A DNA stretch of 64,000 nt from Artemia franciscana. Its lineage: Eukaryota; Arthropoda; Branchiopoda; Anostraca; Artemiidae. The stretch is taken from positions 46,600,026 to 46,664,025 of the forward strand of contig NC_088875.1 in NCBI RefSeq assembly GCF_032884065.1, given 5' to 3'. This document shows positions 36,263 to 48,110 of this stretch, one piece after another. How positions within the stretch are numbered: the first letter of the stretch is position 1; every line of letters begins with the position of its first letter. The translations under genes were made by a program, and so were the position numbers. Under the pieces are notes generated by a model. It was not told where the DNA came from, made no database searches, and saw only the letters and a list, made by a program, of their open reading frames with translations.

Positions 36263-36345
36263 GTGTCCCCGTCGTCATTTATATATCCCCCTGTGCCCCC
36301 TGGCGTCCCCGTTGTAGTTGTTTCCCTGTGTCCCGGGGGAGATTC

Positions 36346-38379
36346 GCCGGTGATTATTTTCAACAAGGTGTATTTTGCACGTTTTTTTTTGGGGGGGGTG
36401 TATTTGTCGGAGAGGAAAGACTGTGACAGATTCTTTGAAAGTGTGGTATATTCTTAGGAAAAGAGCTATTTTCTACAGGGATGATTTTCCATTTGGAAGG
36501 GAAGTTGTTTGTTTTTTTTTGGGGGGGGGGTAGACTTTTAATCAGATATTTTACACGGGGGAAATTTGGCTGAATTCAAATATAAATTTGCTCATTCAAC
36601 TCATGATAAATAGTCCATGAAGAACTATCTATTAGAATTATCTACGAGAAACTTCTCGATGGAGGGGAGGGATCTTGGAAAAGTTTTCAACATAGAAGTA
36701 ATTTTCGGAATGAATTAATAAACGATCAGAAATAAAGTAAAAATTAGTATCTTTTTTTAGTAAGAATATGAAGAATAAGCTAAAAAGAATTTTTCATCCG
36801 AAATAGTTAACTTTTTTTTTGGGGGGGGGGGGGATATTTGTAGCAATGACACACTTTTACGATGGCAAGTTCAATGGGGAAGAATTTTATGTGGGGGAAC
36901 TTCCTTAGCGTAATTACCATGAATGAGGAGGTATTTATCGGAATACTATTCGAAAAAATCAGAAGTTAAATTTTAAGAAAAACTATTTTTTCAGCTGAAA
37001 GTGAGGAGAAGCGCTAAAACCTGAGAAGTTTATATGTGGGCTGCCTCCTCCTCGATACCCCACTCTTTAAACTAAAATTAGACCTTCAGTCAAAATTCTT
37101 AAAGAGAAACTTTTTTTAAAGTGTTTAAAACTTGAGCGTGAAGAGAGATGTATTGAAAAGGAGGCGGCATATATACGGAATAATATCTGTTTTCTTAAAG
37201 TTTTAATATTATTTTTTACTTTTAATTGACAAAAATTGTAACTTTTTAAATTTAATTATCATAAAGATTGATAATTTACAACTTCTTGAAAATACATTTC
37301 TAAACTCCTTCCGAAATCCCAAGGCCATAATGAAATTCTCCAATTAATAGTTTATTCAAATTTCCAAATAAGAATTACAGTTTAACCCACCCTCTAGATT
37401 AAGCCTTTTGCAAGTAATTTTATGGAGTCATAACCTGTTTTGGTATTTTATTGATAAAAAGGACAGTAAGTGAAAAATATCCCCCATCCGAATTTTCATG
37501 TATTAGATCTACCGTCCATTGATTTCCACTGCGAAGGACATATATTAAAACCCGGTATATGGGGTAATCTCCAGTACCTGCAACTGTTTATCAAGACCTG
37601 TTAAAGGTTTGACACATTAATATTAGACTTCAAAATACCACTTAAACATCAGAGATTCATCTCTCATACGCCATCTTCTATTCGAAGTACCTACTACCCG
37701 TATATTTGATCGATACGCCTTTATATCCATGCCAAAAGCTAAAACAAAAGACCAAAGCTAAAACAAGTCTTGTGACGTATTTTCTGATTATCCCATCACC
37801 TTCCTATTAGCTTATGAAGCAAAACAGGTTTGGTGATGTCAGGTTTAAGACGTGCCCGGATTCGATATTTGTGTCTTTTTTAATCAAATTGGCATGGCCG
37901 CAAGAAACCTGTTTTCTAACATGCCATGAACGGCTAGGCCTGTTTTCGAGAGACCTCAATTATAAAGCGCTTATGCTACAAATAGTGCCCTTTTCAAAAC
38001 TCTTCTTTCATTCCATCCTTTTTTATGGCTTCTGTTTTGTATTCTTTCACATATATTTAGATCATTTCTTTTTTGCAATTCCCGTTCTAACCAGTATGTG
38101 GATTTTATGACTTACTCTTTTCTTTCTTTCTTTTTTTTTGGGGGGGGGGGAGAGGGGAAGGGTTCTGTAAAAAAAATCTGGGCTTCAGTCTGGCCAACAT
38201 GAATAAATGTCCAAGCCTTAAGAATCAAAAAGTTTTTTATATCTACATATTGCTGATTTCATGAGGCACTAATAATAGTAAAAAACAGAGCAAATACCAA
38301 ATATTTAACCATCCATTGAATACGGCAAGTAAACATTTTCCTTTGGTGTTTACTATCCTGAAATTAAGTCACCCTACAC
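36346..38379. other. Non-coding stretch with G runs
   Basis: Several TTTTTGGGGGGG-type runs occur (near 36385, 36518, 36818 and 38140). A diverged foldback of the dispersed family is listed separately at 36960-37260. A 98-codon plus-strand frame at 37814-38110 is hydrophobic and unrecognised. Confidence 0.4.
36960..37260. repeat. Old foldback of the dispersed family
   Basis: The left arm has TTTTTCAGCTGAAAGTGAGG and CCCCACTCTTTA. The right arm has GAGCGTGAAGAGAG and TTTTTACTTTTAATTGACAA. The order matches the family foldback, but pairing is heavily eroded. Confidence 0.55.
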
Positions 38380-38600
38380 AGGCTAGCACGCACGGTGGCA
38401 ACGTTGTCTCCCCGCGAACCTCTAAAGTGTTTTTGACCGAGCATATTTTAGGAACTACCTCAACAGCACGGCACCCTTCTTGAGAAGTCTTGGCTTTACT
38501 CTTTGCCGTACACGTCTTTTAATTCCAGGAGGGAACCAAAATCAACATCGTGGGTAGGTGGTATTTGTCCATTGTGGCCGAAAAAATAGATATTCAAATG
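38380..38600. other. Less AT-rich island with open frames on both strands
   Basis: The plus strand reads open for about 33 codons from ASTHGGNVVSPRTSKVFLTE. The minus strand reads open for about 40 codons in overlapping frames, including QIPPTHDVDFGSLLELKDVY before a stop. Both look compositionally coding-like, but no splice acceptor or donor could be fitted convincingly. It might be an exon remnant or part of an unrecognised transposon. Confidence 0.25.
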
Positions 38601-38821
38601 GGGATAAGTCCATCAATTAGACAGTGAAAACAGATATGCAATTCTGGATATTTCGATCACATGTACAGTGATTGTCATCAGTAGAAATACTGAAACACTA
38701 AAATTACAACTAACATATTTAAACAGAACAAAATAATAACTTCCGGTCCACAAATAGTTTTACGGTCCATTCATTAGATTTGTCTACGAGAATTTATTAA
38801 CTGGGTTCACCCACTGACTTT

Positions 38822-40420
38822 GTCAAATAGTTCGTGGTACCGAACTGTAGTAAGGAGCAGCCCGGCTCAATAGTAACAGAAACTTCAGAAAATGGATTTT
38901 TGATACCAATAGTTCCATCAAAAGAATCGCTTTTTTAATACTGATTTTAAATATATAAATTTCATCAAGTTCAGTCTTACCTATCAAAAGTTACGAGCCT
39001 GAGAAAAGTTGCATTATTTCAAAAAATAGGGAGAAATACCCAATAAAAGTAATAAAATCCTAATAAAAATGAAACCATCAGATTTAGCGTATCAGAGAAT
39101 CCTACAGTAGAAGCTTCAAGCTCCTATCTACAGAAATGTGGAATTTTGTATTTTTTGCCACAAGACAGATCACGGATGCGTGTTTATTTGTGTTTTTTTG
39201 TTTTTTTCTCCCAGGGGTGATTGTATCGAGCCAGTGGTCCTAGAATGTCACGAGAGGGCTTATTCTAACGGAAATTGAAAATTCTAGTGCCCTTTTTAAG
39301 TGGCCAAAAAAATCGGAGGGCACCTAGGCCCCCCACGCTCTTTTTTCCCAAAGTCACCGGATCAAAATTCTGAGATAGCCATTTTATTCAGCATAGTAAA
39401 AAATAAAAAATAAAAACTTTGTCTATGGGGACGATTTACTTTCCCACAGTCCCCGTGGAAGGGGCTGCAAGTTACAAACTTTGACCAGTGTTTACTCATA
39501 GTAATGGTTATTGGGAAGTGTGCAGACGCTTTCAGGGGGATATTTTTGATTGGGAGAGAGGGTGGGTGAGGAGGTTATGCGGGGGGAACTTTCCATGGAG
39601 GACTCTGTCATTGGGGAAGAGAATTTCCATGAAGGGGGTGCAGGATTTTGCAGCATTCTCTTAAAGGGCAATAAAAAATAAATTTGAAAAAGTTTCTTCA
39701 ACTGAAAGTAAGGAGCAGCATTAAAACTTAAAGCGAACAGAAATTGTTACGCACATGAGGGGTTCACCTCCTTCGAATACCTCTCTCTTTACGCTAAAGT
39801 AATTTTATTAATTTCAACTATTTATACTACGGCCTTTGTGATTCAGGGGTCATTCTTAAGCGATTGGGACAAAATTTAAACTTTAGTGTAAAGAATGAGG
39901 TATTGACAAGGGGGCGAACCTCCTCATATGCCTAATAAAAACAAACGAATTTAGAAGTTCGTTATGTAAGTTAATTCCTAAGTTACTCATATTTTTACTA
40001 ATAAAAACGTTCGTAAAATAAACAGTTTTAGTTGCCTTTTTAAGTAACCAAAAAATTGAAGGGTAACTAGGCCTACTCCCCGCTCTTTTTTTTCTCAAAA
40101 TTGTCCGATCAAAACTATGAGAAAGCCATTTAGCAAAAAAAAAAGTTAACATGCAAATTTCGTTTTAATTATTTATGTGCGGAGAGCCAAAATCAAAACA
40201 TGCACTAATTCAAAAGCGTTCAGAAATTAAATATAAAAAAAAAGTTTTTTTAACTGAAAGTAAGGAGCAATATTAAAACTTAAAGCGAACAGAAATTACT
40301 CCGTATATGAAAGAGGCTGTTCCCTCCTCAACGCCCCACTCTTTATGCTAAAGTTTTTTACTGTATCAAAAAGTAGAGTTGAGATAAAGAGTCAAACTTT
40401 ATCGTAAAGAGTGGACATTT
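38822..40420 (+). mobile_element. Dispersed foldback family copy, right arm truncated
   Basis: Starts GTCAAATAGTTCGTGGTACC, a 5' hairpin with changed bases, and follows the family in order to the foldback. The left arm and loop are present (about 40228-40390), but the right arm stops after about 25 bases near GTAAAGAGTGGACA. Confidence 0.75.
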
Positions 40421-40645
40421 GACAACATAAAAGAAAATAAAAGAACATTACACACATAAACACAACATAACATAAAAGAACATTCTTTGTTCACAAATCA
40501 CAGAGACTAGACTATTCCTGTAGGAGAGATAGCTAGGGCAGCAGCATCTCTAGGTGGTGTTGGCCGTCCCACCCAAATATACATACTTTTGCTTTTCATT
40601 CGAACCTCAAAATTGAGAATTTTTCATGTTCCCGATCTAAACAAA

Positions 40646-40759
40646 GTGCAAAACGCCAAACGTATAAAACGTGCCAAAAGTGCAAAACGCCAAACTTATA
40701 AAACGTGCAAAAAGTGCAAAACGCCAAACGTATAAAACGTGCAAAAAGTGCAAAACGCC
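40646..40759. repeat. Minisatellite, about 35 bp, three units plus a partial
   Basis: GTGCAAAACGCCAAACGTAT is followed by AAAACGTGC and an A run, repeated three times with few changes; a fourth unit breaks off at AACGCCGAG. Confidence 0.9.
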
Positions 40760-41634
40760 GAGTGATAGAGGTGGAAGGGTCTTCGGTCTAGCATCAGGGA
40801 CCCCTCCTTGTAAAAATTTGTGAATGACTCCAATTTAAAAATTTGTAAAATGCTCACCTTTTTGTCATTCTTTAAAGGAAATTTTTGGACCTTCTGATCC
40901 TTCCTATTGAAATGGCAAGCTAAAATTTTCTGTTCCGATGATTTTGAGGGATAAGAAGATGCCCGAAGATACAGTCTCCGCTGCAGGGGGGCTGGCTGCC
41001 AACCCATAACACTCAGTCCTTTGAAAAGGGTACTGCATTTCCGAATTTCAGATTGAATGAGCGCGTATTAGAGTTCTACGACTATCAATTCTGTACAAAA
41101 TCACATGGGGAAAAATAATCCTGGTGAGAGACAACGCTCTTTCCTTAGTAAACGCTATTGCGTTAACTCTTAAAATATTTTTTTCAAGGATTTGTCTTAT
41201 ACGAGTTTTTTTTTGTATAGTTTCGCTTCATTAATCCTGGGGTAAACTTTATTTCTTATCATGACTTCTTTACAGGCGCATTTCTTCGATCTCTCTACTG
41301 TCCTGATTAAAATGGAAGCTTAGAAGTTTTTGTAGAAACGGTATATTGCCACTCTTTCATTTCCTTTTTAAACCTTTAAAATGTATAGAAGAACTACTTA
41401 AGAAACAAAGACCAAAAAAATAGAAAAAAAAGGAAAAAACCAAGAAGTTCCAAGCGAGAATTTTTTTGTCTCCTTATTTGGCTTTGTTCATTCTCTTCAT
41501 TTAGATCGCCCTTTATTTTTTCGTCGTTATTTATAGCCAGTCAGTCTAGCATCAATATAAACTGTTTTAAAATCGCTCCTTCCTTCCAATTAAATTAAAA
41601 AAAAAAACAAGTCTTTTTAAATGAAAGTAAGGAG
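40760..41634. other. No recognisable gene
   Basis: AT-rich. A minus-strand 103-codon frame at 40696-41007 overlaps the minisatellite and has no recognised motif. Around 41585-41630 a short family-like arm (ATGAAAGTAAGGAG) appears. Confidence 0.4.
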
Positions 41635-43024
41635 ATTTTAGTTATAGTCCAACTTTTTAATTCTTAAAGCACTACAAATCAATTTACAACAATAAATATA
41701 TAGACTTTCACATCAAGAAATCTGAGGATGGAGTTTCTAGGGCCGGTAGCCCACATCCTATCCTGATTAGCCCAGGGTATAATTTGAAAAGTGATCAGAA
41801 GTTAAATATAAAATCATTTTTTTTCAGCCGACAGTAAGAAGCTACATTGAAACTTAAAACAGACAAAGATTATTCTGTATATGAAGGGGCTACTCCCTCC
41901 TCAATCCCTCACTCTATATGGTAAAGTTCGACTTTTTATCCCGATTCTTTAAGAATGACTGCTCAAACACAAGGGCTGTTGAACTGGAATAAGAAGCTTT
42001 TTTAAAACACTTAAAAACTTTCGTGTAAGCGATCGAGGGCTTAAGGAGGAGTCAGCCTCCCCCATTATAAGGAATAACTTCTGTTGGTGTGAAGTTTTAA
42101 CCAGAGGCGTAATTTCGTCAAAATCTTGGGGGGAGGGGAGCAAATTTGGAGTATATTTTTCTAAATCAAGCGAAAATAACAGTAAAAACTAAAGAATAAG
42201 CTATTTGGTACCATATAGGTACTATTTAGTACAATAAAAGTACTATAAAGGTACTTTTAGAGGTAAATATGTACTAAAAAATGATTTGTTAAAATTATAA
42301 TTAAAATAAATTTTGTAAATATAAAATGCTCGAATTATCCAGGTTTTTCTTAGTTTTGACAAGATCTTGAAAGAAACCAAATTTCAGGTGAAGGAGGCAA
42401 ACTGGGGTATGGAGGCAGAAAAGCTGATGTCTTGGAGGAGCAATTAACCCCCTACCCTTTAGCAAATTACGCTCCTAGTTTTAATGTTATTGTTTACTTT
42501 CAGTTGAAAAAGTTTCTTTTTATATTTGATTTCTGATTGTCTTCCAAATCATGCAACGAAATCCCCCTCCCCCCTGTGGAAAGTTTTGAAACATAAAATC
42601 CCCTGGAAAAATGCATTCCAATAGAAAATTCTCTCCGTGGAACATCCCCAACAAACGTCTGTATATTTCCCAGTAACAAATACTATAGGTAAACTATGGG
42701 CTAATTACATAGCTTTCACCTTTTCTCCAAGGGCTGGGGGTTATGTCATCACTAGAGGCATAGTTATTGGACCCTTTAACTAAATTGAACCAAATAGCTG
42801 TCTCAAAATTTCTATATGTGTTTGGAGAAAAAAGGGTAGGAGGGGGAAAGGTGCCCTACAATCTTTTTGGTCCGCTGTAAAGAGCATTCGAACCTTTTAA
42901 TTTAGGTTTGAACGAACCCTATTCCGATATTCTGGGACCATTGGTTCCATGGGACTTTCCATGGGGGGGGGGGGATAACCAACAAAAACAATAAGGAACC
43001 TTGCATCCATTAATTTTGTCCAAA
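41635..43024. repeat. Older tandem duplication, unit 1 (1.39 kb)
   Basis: Begins ATTTTAGTTATAGTCC and is matched by unit 2 beginning 1390 bases later. The order is the same in both: an AAATCTGAGGATGG block, a foldback of the dispersed family interrupted by a hAT-like MITE, and then the inverted family body. The two units differ at many positions, so the duplication is old. Confidence 0.75.
42102..42478. mobile_element. hAT-like non-autonomous element (MITE)
   Basis: Starts CAGAGGCGTAATTTCGTC and ends AAATTACGCTCCTAG, giving imperfect inverted ends around GGCGTAATTT. It interrupts the host sequence GAAGTTTTAATG. Length is about 377 bases with no coding capacity. The orthologous insertion in unit 2 shows the target duplication more clearly. 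Confidence 0.55.
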
Positions 43025-44423
43025 ATTTTAGTTATAACCCAACATTTTAATTCTTAAAACACTACAAATCAATGTAAAAGCATAAATATATACACTTTCA
43101 GAGCAAGAAATCTGAGGATGGGTTTTATAGGGCCGGTAGCCCACATAATATCTTGATTAGCCCTGAACATGATTTGAAAAGCGATCAGTAAGTTAAATAT
43201 AAAAAAAACAAGTTTTTTTCAGCTGTAAGTAACAAGCAACACTGAAAATTAACACAGACAAATATTATTCCAGATTTGACGGGGCTACCCCATCCTCAAT
43301 CTCTCACTCAATGTCGTAAAGTTTAACAATTAAACTGATTAAACTGTTTAACAATTAAACTGCTGAAACACAAGGGCCGTTGAACTGGAATAAAAAGCTT
43401 TTTTAAAACACTTAAAAACTTCAGTGAAACGAGCAAGGGTTTAAGGAGGAGGCAGTCTCCCCCATTATATGGAATAGTTTCTATTGCTTTGAAGTTTTAA
43501 TCACTGGCGTAATTTCATCAAAATCCTGGGGGGGGGCAAAGTTGGAGCCAATTTTCTCAAATCAAGTGAAAATGACAGTAAAAACTAAAATAAGCCATTT
43601 GGTACCATAAACATACTATTTAGTTAAATAAAAGTACTATAAGGGTACTTTTTAGTGCTATAAAGCAAAATTATTTACTAAAAAAATTATTTGTTACTGT
43701 TGATTCTTGAATTATGCTGGTTTATCTTAGTTTTGACAATATTTTGGAAGAAACTAAATTTCAGCTGGGGAGGGAGGGGGTGAGGTAAACTAGGGTCTGG
43801 AGGGGGCAAACTGAGGTCTTGGAGAGGTAGTTGTCCTCTCCCACACCCCATAGTAAATTATGCCCCCGTTTTTAATGCTACGGTTTGCTTTCAGTTGAAG
43901 TTTTTTTTTATATTTGATTCTGAATGTTTTCCAAATCATGCTACGATACCCCTCTCACTCCTTGTAGAAAATTTTGAAACATAAACTACCCCTGGAAATT
44001 TGACTTCCAATAGAAAATTCTCTCCGTGGTACATCCCCCAAACAAAAGTCTGCATATTTCCCATTAACAATACTATAGGTAAACTATGGATAAATTAAAT
44101 AGCTCATCTTTTCTCCAAGGGCTAGGGGGGCTATACCATCACTAGGGGCATAGTTATTCGTCCCTTTAACTATGTTGAACCAAATGGATGTCTGAAAATT
44201 TCTATATATCTTTGGAGAAAAGGAAGCGTAGGAGGGGCTATAGGTGCCCTCCAATCTTTTTGGTCCGCTGTAAAGGGCATCAGGTCCTTTTAATTAGGGT
44301 TTCAATGAACCCTATTCCGATATTCTGGGACGATTGGTTGCACAGGACTATCCCTGGGGAAAAAATAACTAACATAAAACCACAAGGAACCACGCATCCA
44401 TTGTCTATCTTTTGGCAAAAATT
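43025..44423. repeat. Older tandem duplication, unit 2
   Basis: Begins ATTTTAGTTATAACCC and matches unit 1 throughout, including the MITE in the same place. It ends near ATCTTTTGGCAAAAATT, where the inverted family copy continues into 44424-44755. Confidence 0.75.
43502..43868. mobile_element. hAT-like non-autonomous element (MITE), second copy
   Basis: Starts CACTGGCGTAATTTCATC and ends AAATTATGCCCCCG. It is flanked by GTTTTAAT (43494-43501) and TTTTTAAT (43869-43876), an 8-bp target duplication with one mismatch. Ends of the form CA-T-GGCG and 8-bp duplications are typical of hAT elements. Confidence 0.6.
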
Positions 44424-44755
44424 ACAAAATTTCACATCATTGTAGATAGGAGTTTGAAAGCTTCACAGTTGGGTTCTCTAATATGCTAAACCTGACGATC
44501 TAATTTTTAATAAAATACCTTGACTTTTTGAGGATATTTTCCCCTTTTTTAAAAATCTGGCAAATTTTCTCTGCTTGTGGCCTTTAACAGGTAAAATTAA
44601 ACTGAATTAATTCTATATATTTAACAGTAGAATAAAAAAAATCAATCAATTTGATGTATTAACTGTTGTCAGATTTTACTTTTTTAGAGTTTCGGTTACT
44701 ATTGTGCCAAGTCACTTCTTACTTATAGTTTGTTACCAGGAAGTATTTGATATTA
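44424..44755 (-). mobile_element. Dispersed foldback family, inverted 5' end
   Basis: Reads in reverse to the terminal hairpin region (TAGTTTGTTACCAGGAAGTA then TTTGATA). The hairpin is mutated. Together with unit 2 it forms a reverse copy of the family. Confidence 0.65.
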
Positions 44756-44963
44756 TATAAACTAACCTCTGCTCAATGTATTAGTTGAATTACGCTCTTC
44801 GATTTCAATGGAAATACTTTGTTTAAAATATAGTCAACTCTTACAGAAGACGACCTGCATACTGGCGTCCATGGGAGGAGACAGGGGGGGAGGCAATTTT
44901 CCCCTGGCTTTCCAAAAACACCTTTCTGGGTGGGATTTTCATTGAAGAATTTGTTTACATTTC

Positions 44964-44967
<4 letters not shown>

Positions 44968-45012
<45 letters not shown>
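44968..45012. repeat. Poly-A tract
   Basis: About 45 consecutive A residues. It could be the tail of a retrocopied sequence, but no target duplication or source transcript is visible. Confidence 0.95.
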
Positions 45013-45014
<2 letters not shown>

Positions 45015-46102
45015 AGTGACGAATTTCCCACACTTCATACTCCTAATTCTGAAAAGTATATTTTTTTTTGTAGGGTATTGTCATTGAAAAATATCTTGTA
45101 TTTGTGTTGTCACTGATGAAATTTAAGAAGAGATCCCACTCCCACCTAGATTCTGAAAAACACACTTTGCCCACTGCATTTTCGTGAATCGACGCCACTG
45201 CCCCTAAAGAAAATATTTTACTGTGATTTGCTCTTGATTTTAATGTAAGAACTTAGGTTTAAGAGCCAGTAACGTCTGGGACTGGAGAAGGGGGAGTAGC
45301 ACTGCCCCAACTCCGGCAGGATTTTTTCGCCCCCTAGAAAAATACTTTGACACGTGTCGGTTATTGGAAACACATTCAAGAATTACGCTTAAGTTACATA
45401 TCAGAAAACCATTTTCATAGCTACAAAATAAGTGACGGATAATACAGTTCATTGGGCTTTGACAAAATACATTGGACTTGTACAATTTGTGCTATATATT
45501 TCCAAATTAGGGGGGGGGGGTAGGTTATATTAGGTTGGGTTAGGTTTCCATAATTTTGTTTCTAAAGTATTATTTCATCATCATATTTTGATATATTTCA
45601 TTAGGGTTAACCTAACTTCACTTCTAGGGTGAGTTTCCAATACCAGACAAGTGCCAATACTTTTTTCAGTATCTTCATTGAAAAATGATTTTTTTGGTAC
45701 TTTCATTAAAAAAACGAAGAATTAACAAAATAGACCCACCCCTTGATTTTGGAAAATACACTTTTGCCACCACCACCCTGGTTTCCATCAGTTGCAGCCA
45801 CAATTTAAAACATTGAATCAATTTCGACAGAAGATTCCGATTCTCATACCAACACTAAACGGGATATCTTGACTCTGATTTCACACAGCAGTATCAGCAT
45901 ATTGTTTTCCTTAATAATTTTGTTACTACCCATCAAAAAGTAGACAAAGGAAATTGTTATCTATCACTTTCCCCTCTCAAACGTAAAACGTAAAATTTGA
46001 CATAGTTCTTACCATTTCATGATATGTAGAAGGAGAGTGTCGAGATGAATTATTTCATTCGCTCACGTTCAGTTAAAAATTTCAAATTGTTGTTTGTTTC
46101 AG
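45013..46102. other. No recognisable gene
   Basis: AT-rich intergenic or intronic sequence. A TTAGGTTGGGTTAGG stretch near 45529-45543 resembles telomeric repeats but is too short and irregular to be meaningful. Confidence 0.4.
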
Positions 46103-46156
46103 TTTCAGTGTGATTCCGAGCTTTTGAAGGGACAGACGAAATTAGAAATTCTTTGT
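46103..46156 (+). CDS. Candidate internal microexon (54 bp)
   Basis: A plus-strand segment follows the acceptor TTGTTTGTTTCAG and ends at the donor consensus TGT/GTGAGT. It is open in phase 0 for 18 codons: FQCDSELLKGQTKLEILC. A second AG six bases in would give a 48-bp alternative in the same frame. Both splice signals are good, but the exon is short and no neighbouring exon could be linked. Confidence 0.3.
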
Positions 46157-47102
46157 GTGAGTTGAAACTTTTACATTTTTCTTTTCTCAGATTATTTTTT
46201 AGCATTTGAAAGATAAAGCGTAGCAAACCGAATATACAGTAGGCTAGTGAGGACTTTATTACGGGGTAGAGGATATCTGAACTAGGCTGTGAAAGGTAAT
46301 AAGACCTATAAAATCATTTATGGCAATTATATTATAAATAGACATGCTCCTAGGCTTCGCCGCAGATTTGGGGCTTTGATGGGTTAAAGTGCAGAGTAGG
46401 GGCTCTTCACAATTAGCCTATGTAATTCCACCCTGTCCCTCTCCAAATGACACTGACCTTTGATGATCTTAGAAAATTTTCATGGTATTAAAGTGAAACT
46501 TTCATAAATCGATCTACAGTTCATATGGGACAGAAGGAAAGTGTTTTGAGTCTCTTACATTTTCTAAATCCTGATTCTTTGGTTTTTAAGACTTGCAATT
46601 CTATTTTTTAAGTGGGGAAAAAGTTCTTGTATGGCTTAAATACTGCTAAGATAATTTGAACTATTGTAGCCTATAAAACCTTCAGCCTAAGGAAAGGCAT
46701 CTAAAAACCACAGCATAAGCCGATTCCTTCAATAATTTCCTGTGGGATTTAAGACTATAGGCTAGGTTTAGGACTAGGCCTAATGAGGCCATATTTGCAT
46801 AGACTATATGCCTGTGCCAATGTTTGCTGTTTTTAAATTGACTTTACTTGGCATTATGAAGCAACTGTTGATGTGAAATACACACCAAAAAAAGTAATGG
46901 TTATACGAATAAACCACTAAACTTTCGCATATAGCCTATGACTATAACTGGTACTATCATGGGGGGGGGATTGGGACAATTGTAAAAGCAATAATAATCA
47001 TATTTGGAAAGAGTATTGAATGGGAAAAGAGGTTTAGCTATTTTTTTTTTTGTATTATATTCGCCTAGATAACTAACTGGAGAGAAGGACACATACCCTA
47101 TT
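46157..47102. other. No recognisable gene
   Basis: AT-rich sequence. If the microexon at 46103-46156 is real this would be intron. The next family copy starts at 47103. Confidence 0.4.
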
Positions 47103-48110
47103 AGGTTATCAAACAGTTCGTGGTAACGAACTGTAGTAAGGAGCGACCCGCTCAATGGTACCGAAAGTAAAAAAAAAATAAAACTTTGATACCAATTGTT
47201 ACGTCAAAAGAATCGTATTTTTACGGTGATTCTAAATATATAAGTATCATCAAGTTGAGTCTTACCCATCAAAAGTTACGAGCCTGAGAAAATTTGCCTT
47301 ATTTTACAAAATAGGGGGAAAGAGCCCTTAAAAGTCAAAGAATCTTGGGATTTTGTATTTTTTCCGAGAAGACAGATCACGGATGCGTGTTTTTGTTTGT
47401 TTGTTTTTTTTGTTGTTTTTTTTTCAGGGGTGATCGTATCGACCCAGTGGTCCTAGAATGTAGCGAGAGGGCTCATTCTAACATAAATTAAAAGTTCTAG
47501 CGCCCTTTTTAAGTGACCAAAAATCTCGGAGGGCACCTAGGCCCCCTCCCAAGCTCATTTTCCAAAAGTCACTGGATCAAAATTTGGAGATAGCCATTTT
47601 GTTCAACATGTCGAAAACCTAATAATTATGTCTTTCGAGACGACTTAATCCCCCACAGTCCCCGGGGGAGGGGCTGTAAGCTACAAACTTTGACCATTGT
47701 TTACATGTAGTAATGGTTATTTGGATGTGTACAGACGTGGGCAGTTACGTGGGAGGATCTTTCTATGGAGGAATTTATCATGAGGGAAGAAAATTTCCGT
47801 GAAGGGGCCGCAGGATTTTCTAGCTTTATTTAAAAAAAATAATGAAAAAAAATAATGATGGAAAAAGTTTTTTCAGGTGGAAGTAAGGAGCAGCATTAGA
47901 ACCTAAAGCGAACAGGAATTATTATGTATATAAGGGGTTTCTTCTCCTCCACAAAACCTGACTATTCACGCTAAAGTATTTTTCTTACTTTGAACTATTT
48001 ATTCTACGGCCTTTGTGATTCTGGGGTCATTCTTAAAGAATTGGGACCAAAATAAAGCTTTATTGTAAAGAGCGAGGTATTGACGAGGGGGAGAACCCCT
48101 TAGTTAGGTA
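47103..48110 (+). mobile_element. Dispersed foldback family copy, 3'-truncated
   Basis: Begins ATCAAACAGTTCGTGGTAAC with an intact terminal hairpin and follows the family for about 1 kb, with an internal deletion near 47345. It breaks off after GAGCGAGGTATTGACGAGGG, before the GTTACGTAA block and foldback. Confidence 0.75.

Noticed and set aside
45525..45552. TTAGG-like repeats suggesting interstitial telomere
   Set aside because: Only two or three irregular units. Similar GGTTTAGGTTAGG phrases elsewhere (20030, 25700) belong to the nested repeat block.
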